Below are positions 1-5,632 of a DNA stretch of 11,503 bases, one piece after another (position 1 is the first letter of the stretch; each line of letters opens with the position of its first letter). Made by a program: the position numbers and the translations under genes. The notes under the pieces were generated by a model. The model did not search any database. It had not been told where the DNA came from and saw only the letters and a list, made by a program, of their open reading frames with translations. Source of the DNA: Anaerolineaceae bacterium UBA3924 (GTDB lineage Bacteria > Chloroflexota > Anaerolineae > Anaerolineales > Anaerolineaceae); assembly GCA_002385985.1 (NCBI GenBank), contig DGEO01000037.1, positions 176,119 through 187,621 on the forward strand, given 5' to 3'.

Positions 1-331
1 AATAGGCCGCCACCCCCATCACCACCGCGGTGAAGGCCACGCCAACCAGCGCCAGCGGGATGGCCTCCTTCATCACCGGGCGGATGCTGTTCCATTCGGT
101 GTCCAGGCCGCCCGAGAACAGGATGATGGCCAGGGCAACAACGCCGATGTTTTGCGCCAGGCGTGCGTCAGTAAATGCCAGCCCGCCGATTCCATCGGAC
201 CCGGCCAGCATACCGATGACCAGGAACAGGAGCAGCGCTGGAACACCAACACGATCCGATATCTTACTTGCGTAAATGCTAATCAGTAAGAGCAGTGACA
301 GGATGAGTAGCGCAACTTCGATGCTGATCAA
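1..331 (-). CDS. Cation (K+/H+) antiporter, NhaP2/CvrA-like, 5' part only
   Basis: Reading the minus strand from a TTG at 331 gives an open frame of about 110 codons that leaves the window at base 1, so only the N-terminal quarter or so is present. It encodes two or three hydrophobic segments. The first is a Leu/Ile-rich helix (about residues 5-18), followed by the stretch KISDRVGVPALLLFLVIGML, then LAGSDGIGG and a third helix ending in LFSGGLDTEW. The pattern 'SDRVGVPALLLFL...GMLAG...LFSGGLDT' is characteristic of the CPA1-type NhaP2/CvrA potassium/proton antiporters of the inner membrane. An in-frame TGA lies five codons upstream of the TTG, and GAGG (341-344, read on minus) sits 9 bases before it, so TTG is the best start. 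It begins 4 bases after the isomerase stop, so the two are very probably co-transcribed. The regulatory C-terminal domain cannot be seen, so ion specificity is inferred only from family resemblance. Confidence 0.82.
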   Translation of the reverse strand, partial: MISIEVALLILSLLLLISIYASKISDRVGVPALLLFLVIGMLAGSDGIGGLAFTDARLAQNIGVVALAIILFSGGLDTEWNSIRPVMKEAIPLALVGVAFTAVVMGVAAY

Positions 332-335
332 TCGT

Positions 336-1394
336 CTATCGCCTCATTGCTTTCTTAAGATTCTCGATCGCCTCGACCGGGGTCGGGTCCGTTTCGTAAG
401 CCATGGCCAGGTAATAGGACACGTAATCGCCAAAGTGGACCGCCGTCCACAACTGCTCCAGGGCGGTGGCGCCTTTCGCATGGTATACGTCGGTGGTGAT
501 GCCCTGCAGCATGAAGCCCTCACGGGTCAGGTTGGACCGCAGGTTATTGCGCCGGTGATCCGAGGCTGCCTGCAGGAAGATCACCATGTTCTTCGCCAGC
601 AGGTCCTCGGGGAAAAGCACCCCGGCCAGCGTGTTGTGGTCCGCTTCGGGAAGAACCTCGAAATTCGCCACCGCTTTCGAGATCTCGTTGATCTGGGTCT
701 TCCAGCGCCGCGCGACCGGGGCCATCAGGTCAGACCCGACGACCGTCACGATCCTGCCCATCATCTGACCGGCCAGGCGCTTGGCCGGATTTTTCGCCAA
801 TGGGACATCGGCCTTGATGGTCTCCTGCTGCTGGCGCATGGCGTTAACCGCCGCCTTCACCTCGCCGGATACGTTTTCGACCAGCCCCAGCTTGACCAGC
901 GCCGCCAGCAGCAGCGCGAAAGAATAACCGACCGCTGCACGCGGCTGCCCCTTGTGTTCAAAGATCCACAGCGGCACCCCGGCTTCGCGGGCCTTTTCCG
1001 CCAGCATGCCGCCGGTCGCGATCGCCAGCACGCGGCAGCCATTGCTCACCGCGCGATCGAAGGCTGAGAGTGTCTCCTCAGTGTTGCCGGAATGCGAGGA
1101 AGTAATCACCAGCGTCTCCGGGCCTCGCGCCCAGCCCGGCAGGTCATAATCCCGGTGAACGGTGATGGGCACCGGCAGGCGGTCGTTCAGGTAGGCGGCC
1201 AGCAGGTCTGCGCCAATGGCCGAGCCCCCCATGCCCGCCACCAGCACCCGTTCGATCCCGCGCATACCTTCCAGCGGCTGCGCCCCGCCGGTTACCCAGG
1301 CCTGTTCGAGCTGGTCCGGCAGCGTGTCGATATGATGCAGCATGTTCGATGGGTCAAAATTCTGAAATCGGTTCGATTCATCAAGGTTAATCAT
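336..1394 (-). CDS. Bifunctional phosphoglucose/phosphomannose isomerase (SIS domain)
   Basis: A 352-residue protein of the short bifunctional PGI/PMI family, which interconverts glucose-6-phosphate or mannose-6-phosphate with fructose-6-phosphate in the cytoplasm. This links glycolysis/gluconeogenesis to mannose-containing glycans. The N-terminal SIS domain shows the phosphosugar-binding GMGGSAIGAD at about 54-63 and SSHSGNTEET at about 99-108. The C-terminal domain carries QINEISK (Glu237) and PEADHN (Glu250, His253), matching the catalytic glutamate/histidine region, and ends with the family's DPTPVEAIENLKK helix (335-348). The length is normal for this family and much shorter than classical PGI. 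The start is supported by a GGAG ribosome site (1403-1406 on the plus strand) 8 bases upstream. It is the first gene of a pair with the antiporter. A monofunctional SIS isomerase is possible but less likely given the complete C-terminal motif set. Confidence 0.93.
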   Translation of the reverse strand: MINLDESNRFQNFDPSNMLHHIDTLPDQLEQAWVTGGAQPLEGMRGIERVLVAGMGGSAIGADLLAAYLNDRLPVPITVHRDYDLPGWARGPETLVITSSHSGNTEETLSAFDRAVSNGCRVLAIATGGMLAEKAREAGVPLWIFEHKGQPRAAVGYSFALLLAALVKLGLVENVSGEVKAAVNAMRQQQETIKADVPLAKNPAKRLAGQMMGRIVTVVGSDLMAPVARRWKTQINEISKAVANFEVLPEADHNTLAGVLFPEDLLAKNMVIFLQAASDHRRNNLRSNLTREGFMLQGITTDVYHAKGATALEQLWTAVHFGDYVSYYLAMAYETDPTPVEAIENLKKAMRR

Positions 1395-1507
1395 ATGGGT
1401 ATCTCCATCGTGAAATGACGGATAACTGGCTCAATTGTTAGGGTTTGGAATGAGGAAGGAAAGGCACCCCCCTTGATGCCAGAGGTGGATCGCCGCTCCT
1501 TCATTTT

Positions 1508-1513
1508 ATTATA
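1508..1513 (-). promoter_or_regulatory. Possible -10 box for the isomerase/antiporter pair
   Basis: A perfect TATAAT lies on the minus strand inside an AT-rich patch (1501-1520) of the gap between the divergent isomerase and fdhD genes. It would place transcription start near 1500 and leave an untranslated leader of about 105 bases. I find no convincing -35 box 16-18 bases upstream, so this is only a candidate. Confidence 0.35.
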
Positions 1514-1556
1514 AAAATGGGCTCGAACCGACGATAGAAATAATAAATCCTCAATT

Positions 1557-1593
1557 TTCACATGCATTTAAGACAATTTAGATAGAATATGAT
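1557..1593 (+). promoter_or_regulatory. AT-rich candidate promoter region of fdhD
   Basis: This is the only AT-rich stretch directly in front of fdhD. It holds TTCACA (1557-1562) and overlapping -10-like boxes TAGAAT (1583-1588) and TATGAT (1588-1593). No pair has ideal 17-base spacing (TTCACA to TAGAAT is 20), so the exact promoter is uncertain. The fdhD ribosome site AGGAGG follows at 1610-1615. Confidence 0.25.
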
Positions 1594-1619
1594 ATATGAC
1601 AGGGCAGTGAGGAGGGTGT

Positions 1620-2435
1620 ATGCTTTCAGGCGACACGCCGGTTCAATATCACCGTTACAGCCCGCAGGGGTGGCAGGTCATGGATGCGCGCGTCATCACC
1701 GAAGCGTCAGTCTCCCTGACCGTCAACGGGCAGGAGTGGCTTTCCTTCAGCTGCACCCCCACCCAACTGGAAGCCCTGGCAGTCGGCTTCCTGTTCAACG
1801 AGGACCTGATACGCAACCCGGCGGAGGTGGCCGACGTGCGTGTCTGCGAGCGCGGGGACAACGTGGACGTCTGGCTGCACCACAGCATTGAAAAGCCGAA
1901 GCAGTGGCGGCGCACATCCGGCTGCGGCGGAGGCATCACCGGTGTGCTCCAGCCGCGGTCTGCCAGCGTCACCCCATCACCGTTTTCCATCTCCCCGGAC
2001 CGCATACTGGCGGGGATGGAGCTGCTGTTCAGCGCGCAGGAAATCTACCGCCAGACGCGGGGCATTCACTGCTCCGTATTGAGTGACGGTGACCGGGTCA
2101 TCGCTCAGGCGGAAGACATCGGCCGCCATAACACCCTGGATAAACTGGCCGGGCTGCTGCTGCTCCAGGGCATCATCCCTTCTGCGCCGCTGGTGCTGAC
2201 CACCGGCCGCATCAGCTCCGAGATGATGCAGAAGTCGCTGCGCCTGGGGGCCAGTGTAGTCGTCTCCCGGACGGCAGCCTCTTCACAGGCCATCGCCCTG
2301 GCCGAGGCGGCGGGAGTCACCCTGGCAGGCTATGCCCGCCGGAACCAGATGTTCGTCTATACGCACCCGGAGCGCCTGCAGGACATGGAACCGGTTACCC
2401 CGGGTCTGGCGAATAATGGACATTCCCGGCGGTAA
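1620..2435 (+). CDS. fdhD: Formate dehydrogenase sulfurtransferase/accessory protein FdhD
   Basis: A 271-residue FdhD. This protein is known to transfer sulfur from a cysteine desulfurase to the molybdenum/tungsten cofactor before it is inserted into formate dehydrogenase; unsulfurated enzyme is inactive. Visible family marks are TSGCGGG around Cys102 (the sulfur-carrying cysteine loop), EDIGRHNTLDK at 165-175 (cofactor-binding signature), TTGRISSEM at 194-202, and ASVVVSRTAASS at 211-222. Length is normal. ATG 1620 is preceded by AGGAGG at 1610-1615 with a short 4-base spacer. The cysteine loop has one Cys where E. coli FdhD has a CxxC pair. Its 3' end overlaps that of convergent mobA by 41 bases, and the formate dehydrogenase operon follows about 730 bases downstream, so its client enzyme is almost certainly the neighbouring FdhA. 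Confidence 0.95.
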   Translation: MLSGDTPVQYHRYSPQGWQVMDARVITEASVSLTVNGQEWLSFSCTPTQLEALAVGFLFNEDLIRNPAEVADVRVCERGDNVDVWLHHSIEKPKQWRRTSGCGGGITGVLQPRSASVTPSPFSISPDRILAGMELLFSAQEIYRQTRGIHCSVLSDGDRVIAQAEDIGRHNTLDKLAGLLLLQGIIPSAPLVLTTGRISSEMMQKSLRLGASVVVSRTAASSQAIALAEAAGVTLAGYARRNQMFVYTHPERLQDMEPVTPGLANNGHSRR

Positions 2436-3027
2436 GCGAACGCGCAAGCTGTTCCGCCGCGGCGAACTCTTCCGGCGTGTTGACGTTCTGGAAGGCCAGG
2501 AGGTCCGGGTCGTACCGGCGCAGCTCATCCACGCCCATGGTGAGCACCTTCACCACCGGCAGCCAGGAAATCATGCGCCGCTGGCCCTGCTCCAGGGCCG
2601 TTTTTACCGCCGACAGGCAGGCCTCCCGCCGGAAGACCGCGTGAAACGGCTCGTATCCCTCCCCGGAATGAGGGATGACCACGTCCGCATCCCCCTCCTC
2701 CAGCAGCGCGAACTCCGCTTCCAGCAGCCGGGCACTGGCAAAGGGCATGTCACAGGCCACCATGCCCACCCACGGGGTGTCCGCCCGGGCCAGCGCGGTG
2801 TACAGGCCGCCCAGCGCGCCGAATCCCGGCAGCAGGTCCGGGTACAGCGGCAGATCGAGGAAGGCGAAGCTCTCCGGCTCGTTGGTCACCACGAAGCGCT
2901 TGCCCGCCACAGGCTGCAGCTGCTCGATTACCCGCTCGATCAACGGGCGGCCCAGGAACGGCATCAGGGCTTTGTTGGCCCCCATGCGCGTGGACTCACC
3001 CCCGGCCTGAATCACAACAGTTCTCAT
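2395..3027 (-). CDS. mobA: Molybdenum cofactor guanylyltransferase MobA
   Basis: A 210-residue nucleotidyltransferase that joins GMP (from GTP) to molybdopterin, giving the MGD form that is assembled into bis-MGD for formate dehydrogenases. The N-terminus carries the GTP-binding loop QAGGESTRMGANKAL (residues 7-21). This is followed by GALGGLYTAL (about 69-78), the metal-binding VACDMPF (about 90-96) and the closing FQNVNTPEEF (about 179-188). Only the last dozen residues, which overlap fdhD on the other strand, look unconserved. No Shine-Dalgarno precedes the ATG. Instead a TATACT -10 box ends 6 bases upstream, suggesting a leaderless message. It is divergent from the formate dehydrogenase operon and convergent with fdhD, which ties cofactor supply to this enzyme. 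MocA/MobA-like relatives handling CTP exist, but the context favours MobA. Confidence 0.9.
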   Translation of the reverse strand: MRTVVIQAGGESTRMGANKALMPFLGRPLIERVIEQLQPVAGKRFVVTNEPESFAFLDLPLYPDLLPGFGALGGLYTALARADTPWVGMVACDMPFASARLLEAEFALLEEGDADVVIPHSGEGYEPFHAVFRREACLSAVKTALEQGQRRMISWLPVVKVLTMGVDELRRYDPDLLAFQNVNTPEEFAAAEQLARSLTAGNVHYSPDPG

Positions 3028-3033
3028 CCAAAA

Positions 3034-3061
3034 AGTATACTATACTCATCCTATAGGTCTA
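3034..3061 (-). promoter_or_regulatory. mobA promoter, probably leaderless
   Basis: On the minus strand, TAGACC (3061-3056) and TATACT (3039-3034) are separated by 16 bases and match the sigma-70 boxes at 4/6 and 5/6. A start site 7 bases beyond the -10 box falls on the A of the mobA ATG (3027). The -10 lies in AGTATACTATACT (3034-3046), which contains the perfect palindrome AGTATACT and therefore also presents TATACT boxes to the plus strand, towards the formate dehydrogenase operon. Confidence 0.5.
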
Positions 3062-3162
3062 CTGGCTTCCATCCGATTATGGTCGTGACTGCCGCTCTGA
3101 GCAATTGACGAGCGGTTTGCTGGCAAACAAGGGGACATCAAACCAGCCAAAGAAGGAGAAGC
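3047..3162 (+). promoter_or_regulatory. Leader of the formate dehydrogenase operon with small hairpins
   Basis: This stretch is non-coding on the plus strand and lies between plus-strand TATACT boxes (3036-3046) and the first operon gene. It can fold into CCGCTC/GAGCGG (3092-3097 with 3110-3115, 12-base loop). Two mutually exclusive folds follow: GTTTG/CAAAC (3115-3119 with 3124-3128), or GCTGG/CCAGC (3119-3123 with 3143-3147), the latter ending just before AAGGAG (3153-3158). No clear -35 box pairs with the TATACT boxes, and TTGACG (3105-3110) has no good -10 downstream. The promoter is therefore unresolved and regulation by the hairpins is speculative. Confidence 0.3.
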
Positions 3163-4884
3163 ATGACCGACATCGACCTTTCTCTACTCACTCCCGTGTT
3201 GGAGAAATATGGCCCGCAAGGACGCACCGCGCTGCTGCCCGCCCTGCACGCTGCCCAGGATATCTACGGTTACATTCCTGAGCCGGTCGCGGCTTCCATT
3301 GGCATGGCGCTCAACGTCCCGCTGGCCGATGTCTATGGCGTTATCGATTTCTACGCCATGTTTTACCGCGCCCCGGTCGGCGAGACCCACATTCACGTGT
3401 GCAATGACCCGGCCTGTGCCTTCGCAGGCGCCGACTCCGTGTTCAAACGCATGACACAGACAAGCACCATCAACGGCGGAACCGGGGAAATGCGCGTCAC
3501 CGTCGAGCTGGCCCCCTGTCTGGGCCTGTGCGAGCATGCTCCCGCGGTGCTGGTGCAGGAGAAACCCGCCGGCCGGACGCAGGTGCAGAGCTGGAAGGAC
3601 CTGGTCAGGGGCAGCATCCCCCACCAGCGCTCGATTGTCGGCGGTGACATCCGCCTGCTGACCCGGAACTGCGGCAAAAACCGTACCACCTCGCTGGAAG
3701 AATACGAAGACAGCGGCGGCTACGCCGGCCTGCGCAAAGCGCTCAGCCTCTCTCCGGCCGAAGTGATCGCCGAGGTGAAAGCCTCCGGGCTGGTGGGCCG
3801 CGGCGGGGCCGCTTTCCCGACCGGGGTCAAATGGGAAGCGACCGCCAGCGCCCCGGGCGACCCGCACTATGTGGTCTGCAACGCCGATGAAGCCGAGCCG
3901 GGCACCTTCAAGGACCGGGTGATGATGGAAGACGATCCCCACCGCGTGCTGGAGGGACTGATCATCGCCGGGTACGCTGTGGGCGCCCGCAAGGGGTACA
4001 TCTACGTCCGCGGCGAGTACATCCAGGCCTACCACACGCTGGAGGAGGCCCAGGAAGAAGCGGAGGCGGCCGGCTATCTGGGGGAGAACATTCTGGGAAC
4101 CGATTACAGCTTTGAGATTGAGATCCGCCGCGGCGCCGGCGCTTATATCTGCGGGGAGGAGACCGCCCTGTTCGAGTCCATCGAAGGCAAACGCGGGTTC
4201 CCGCGGGTCAAGCCGCCCTTCCCCACCACCCACGGGCTGTTCGGCCAGCCCACCGCCATCAACAACGTCGAGACGCTGGCCAACGTGCCCCTGATTATGA
4301 CCATCGGCGCAGAGGCCTACCGCCAGATGGGCACGGAGAAATCCCCCGGGCCGAAGCTGTTCTGCCTGTCGGGTGACGTCGTCCGCCCGGGGTTGTATGA
4401 AGTGCCTTTCGGGGTGACCTTCCGCCATTTGCTCTTTGACCTGGCCGGCGGCCTGCGACCGGGCCGGGAGTTTCGCGGCGCGCTGTTCGGCGGTGCCGCA
4501 GGCGCCTTCGCCACCCCCGATCACCTGGACGTGGTGCTGTCCTTCGAAAACCTGCGCGCCGCCGGGCTGCCACTCGGCTCGGGCGTGATCACCGTATTTG
4601 ACGACACGCGCGACCTGTACGACATCCTGCTGCGCCTGAGCCGCTTCTTTGCCGAGGAGTCCTGCGGCAAGTGCTACCCCTGCCAGATCGGCACTCAGCG
4701 GCAGCACGAGATCCTGGTGCGCATGGCCGGCGGTGACATCCGCCCGGAGGATTACCAGCGGCTGACCGATATTGGCCGGACGATGACCGATTCCTCGCTG
4801 TGCGGCCTGGGCCAAACGGCGGCCTCTGCCGTGCTAAGCGCCATGAAATACTGGCCCCAGTACTTCACCACCCGGCAGGCCTGA
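3163..4884 (+). CDS. NAD-linked formate dehydrogenase diaphorase subunit, NuoE-NuoF fusion
   Basis: A 573-residue fusion of two complex I-type modules. Residues 1-135 are a NuoE/HoxE thioredoxin-like [2Fe-2S] domain with Cys80, Cys85, Cys119 and Cys123 in the normal C-x4-C and C-x3-C pattern. Residues 160-573 are a NuoF/FdsB-type flavoprotein: NADH loop GRGGAAFPTGVKW (212-224), NADEAEPGT (240-248), FMN loop GAGAYICGEETAL (324-336), and an N3-type [4Fe-4S] site from Cys501, Cys504, Cys507 and Cys547. It should pass electrons between FMN/NAD(H) and the iron-sulfur chain of the next two gene products. The protein stops 26 residues after Cys547, so the C-terminal two-cluster ferredoxin domain of bifurcating HydB subunits is absent. 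ATG 3163 follows AAGGAG (3153-3158). It is the first gene of a tight three-gene operon. Hydrogenase diaphorases share this architecture, but the downstream FdhA fixes the assignment. Confidence 0.93.
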   Translation: MTDIDLSLLTPVLEKYGPQGRTALLPALHAAQDIYGYIPEPVAASIGMALNVPLADVYGVIDFYAMFYRAPVGETHIHVCNDPACAFAGADSVFKRMTQTSTINGGTGEMRVTVELAPCLGLCEHAPAVLVQEKPAGRTQVQSWKDLVRGSIPHQRSIVGGDIRLLTRNCGKNRTTSLEEYEDSGGYAGLRKALSLSPAEVIAEVKASGLVGRGGAAFPTGVKWEATASAPGDPHYVVCNADEAEPGTFKDRVMMEDDPHRVLEGLIIAGYAVGARKGYIYVRGEYIQAYHTLEEAQEEAEAAGYLGENILGTDYSFEIEIRRGAGAYICGEETALFESIEGKRGFPRVKPPFPTTHGLFGQPTAINNVETLANVPLIMTIGAEAYRQMGTEKSPGPKLFCLSGDVVRPGLYEVPFGVTFRHLLFDLAGGLRPGREFRGALFGGAAGAFATPDHLDVVLSFENLRAAGLPLGSGVITVFDDTRDLYDILLRLSRFFAEESCGKCYPCQIGTQRQHEILVRMAGGDIRPEDYQRLTDIGRTMTDSSLCGLGQTAASAVLSAMKYWPQYFTTRQA

Positions 4885-4903
4885 AGGATAGGAGGGACAC
4901 CCG

Positions 4904-5614
4904 ATGGACGAATCGATCAAGCTGACCATCGACGGGCAGCCCGTCACGGTACCGGCCGGAGTCACCCTGCTGCAGGCGGCTGAAATGGCGGGTATCACCA
5001 TCCCCACCATCTGCTACCACGTCGCCACCACCTCAAACGCGCTGTGCCGCATCTGCGTGGTGGAGGTGGAAGGCGCGCGAACGCTGGTTCCCTCCTGCGT
5101 GGCGAAAGCTGCGGACGGCATGGTTGTTCACACCGACAGCGAGCGCGTGCGCCTGTCCCGCCGGACGATTCTGGAGATGCTGGTCTCCTCCGTCGACCTG
5201 TCCGAAGCGCCGGAGATCCAGACCATGATGGCCGAATACCAGGCCGACCCGCAGCGCTTCCCCGACGCGGAGCGCCGCGAGCCGCCAGTGCTGGACGACA
5301 ACCCGATGTACATCCGCGATTACGCCAAGTGCATCCTGTGCTGGCGCTGCGTGCAGGTCTGCGCCGAGGATGCACAGTACACCTTCGCGCTCAACTTCAG
5401 CGGCCGCGGCTACGAGACCCAGATCGGCACCTTCTACGATCACCCCATGCCGGAGACCACCTGCGTGTTCTGCGGCCAGTGCGTGGGCGTGTGCCCCACC
5501 GGAGCGCTCAAGCCCAAGCGCGAATGGCTGCTGGAACAGGGCTATTCTCCGGATGAAGTCATGGAACTGACCCGGACCGATCGCCGCCGGAGACGGCGGG
5601 ACTCGATCGAGTAA
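4904..5614 (+). CDS. HoxU/NuoG-N-terminus-like iron-sulfur electron-transfer subunit
   Basis: A 236-residue soluble iron-sulfur protein corresponding to the N-terminal third of FdsA/NuoG or to HoxU, here on its own gene. Residues 4-75 form a plant-type [2Fe-2S] ferredoxin domain (Cys37, Cys48, Cys51, Cys65). Residues 140-200 form a two-cluster ferredoxin module: CILCWRCVQVC (143-153) and CVFCGQCVGVCP (187-198). The His-x3-Cys-x2-Cys [4Fe-4S] domain expected between them is not there: residues 66-142 contain no cysteine, and the place is taken by LVSSVDLSEAPEIQTMMAEY. The C-terminus is a short basic tail (DRRRRRR). The start follows AGGAGG (4890-4895) with 8 bases spacing, 19 bases after the NuoE-NuoF stop; the FdhA start is 18 bases downstream. 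It should wire the diaphorase to FdhA, with one fewer cluster than usual. Confidence 0.9.
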   Translation: MDESIKLTIDGQPVTVPAGVTLLQAAEMAGITIPTICYHVATTSNALCRICVVEVEGARTLVPSCVAKAADGMVVHTDSERVRLSRRTILEMLVSSVDLSEAPEIQTMMAEYQADPQRFPDAERREPPVLDDNPMYIRDYAKCILCWRCVQVCAEDAQYTFALNFSGRGYETQIGTFYDHPMPETTCVFCGQCVGVCPTGALKPKREWLLEQGYSPDEVMELTRTDRRRRRRDSIE

Positions 5615-5632
5615 CCGGATGGGAGGTATGCG

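Noticed and set aside
276..1067. 263-codon plus-strand open frame opposite the isomerase
   Set aside because: The minus-strand reading contains both SIS motifs and the C-terminal isomerase motifs; the plus-strand product looks like a composition shadow.
2332..3108. 258-codon plus-strand open frame opposite mobA
   Set aside because: MobA on the minus strand is unmistakable. The plus frame begins inside fdhD and has no motif.
3047..3162. Molybdenum-cofactor riboswitch in the FDH leader
   Set aside because: Hairpins exist, but I cannot match them to the conserved core of that riboswitch; kept only as an unresolved leader.
3184..4815. A 543-codon open frame on the minus strand, antisense to the NuoE-NuoF gene
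   Set aside because: It has no recognisable domain, is rich in His/Gln/Gly/Ala runs typical of antisense reading of GC-rich genes, and the plus-strand frame has complete cofactor motifs. Its length follows from codon bias.
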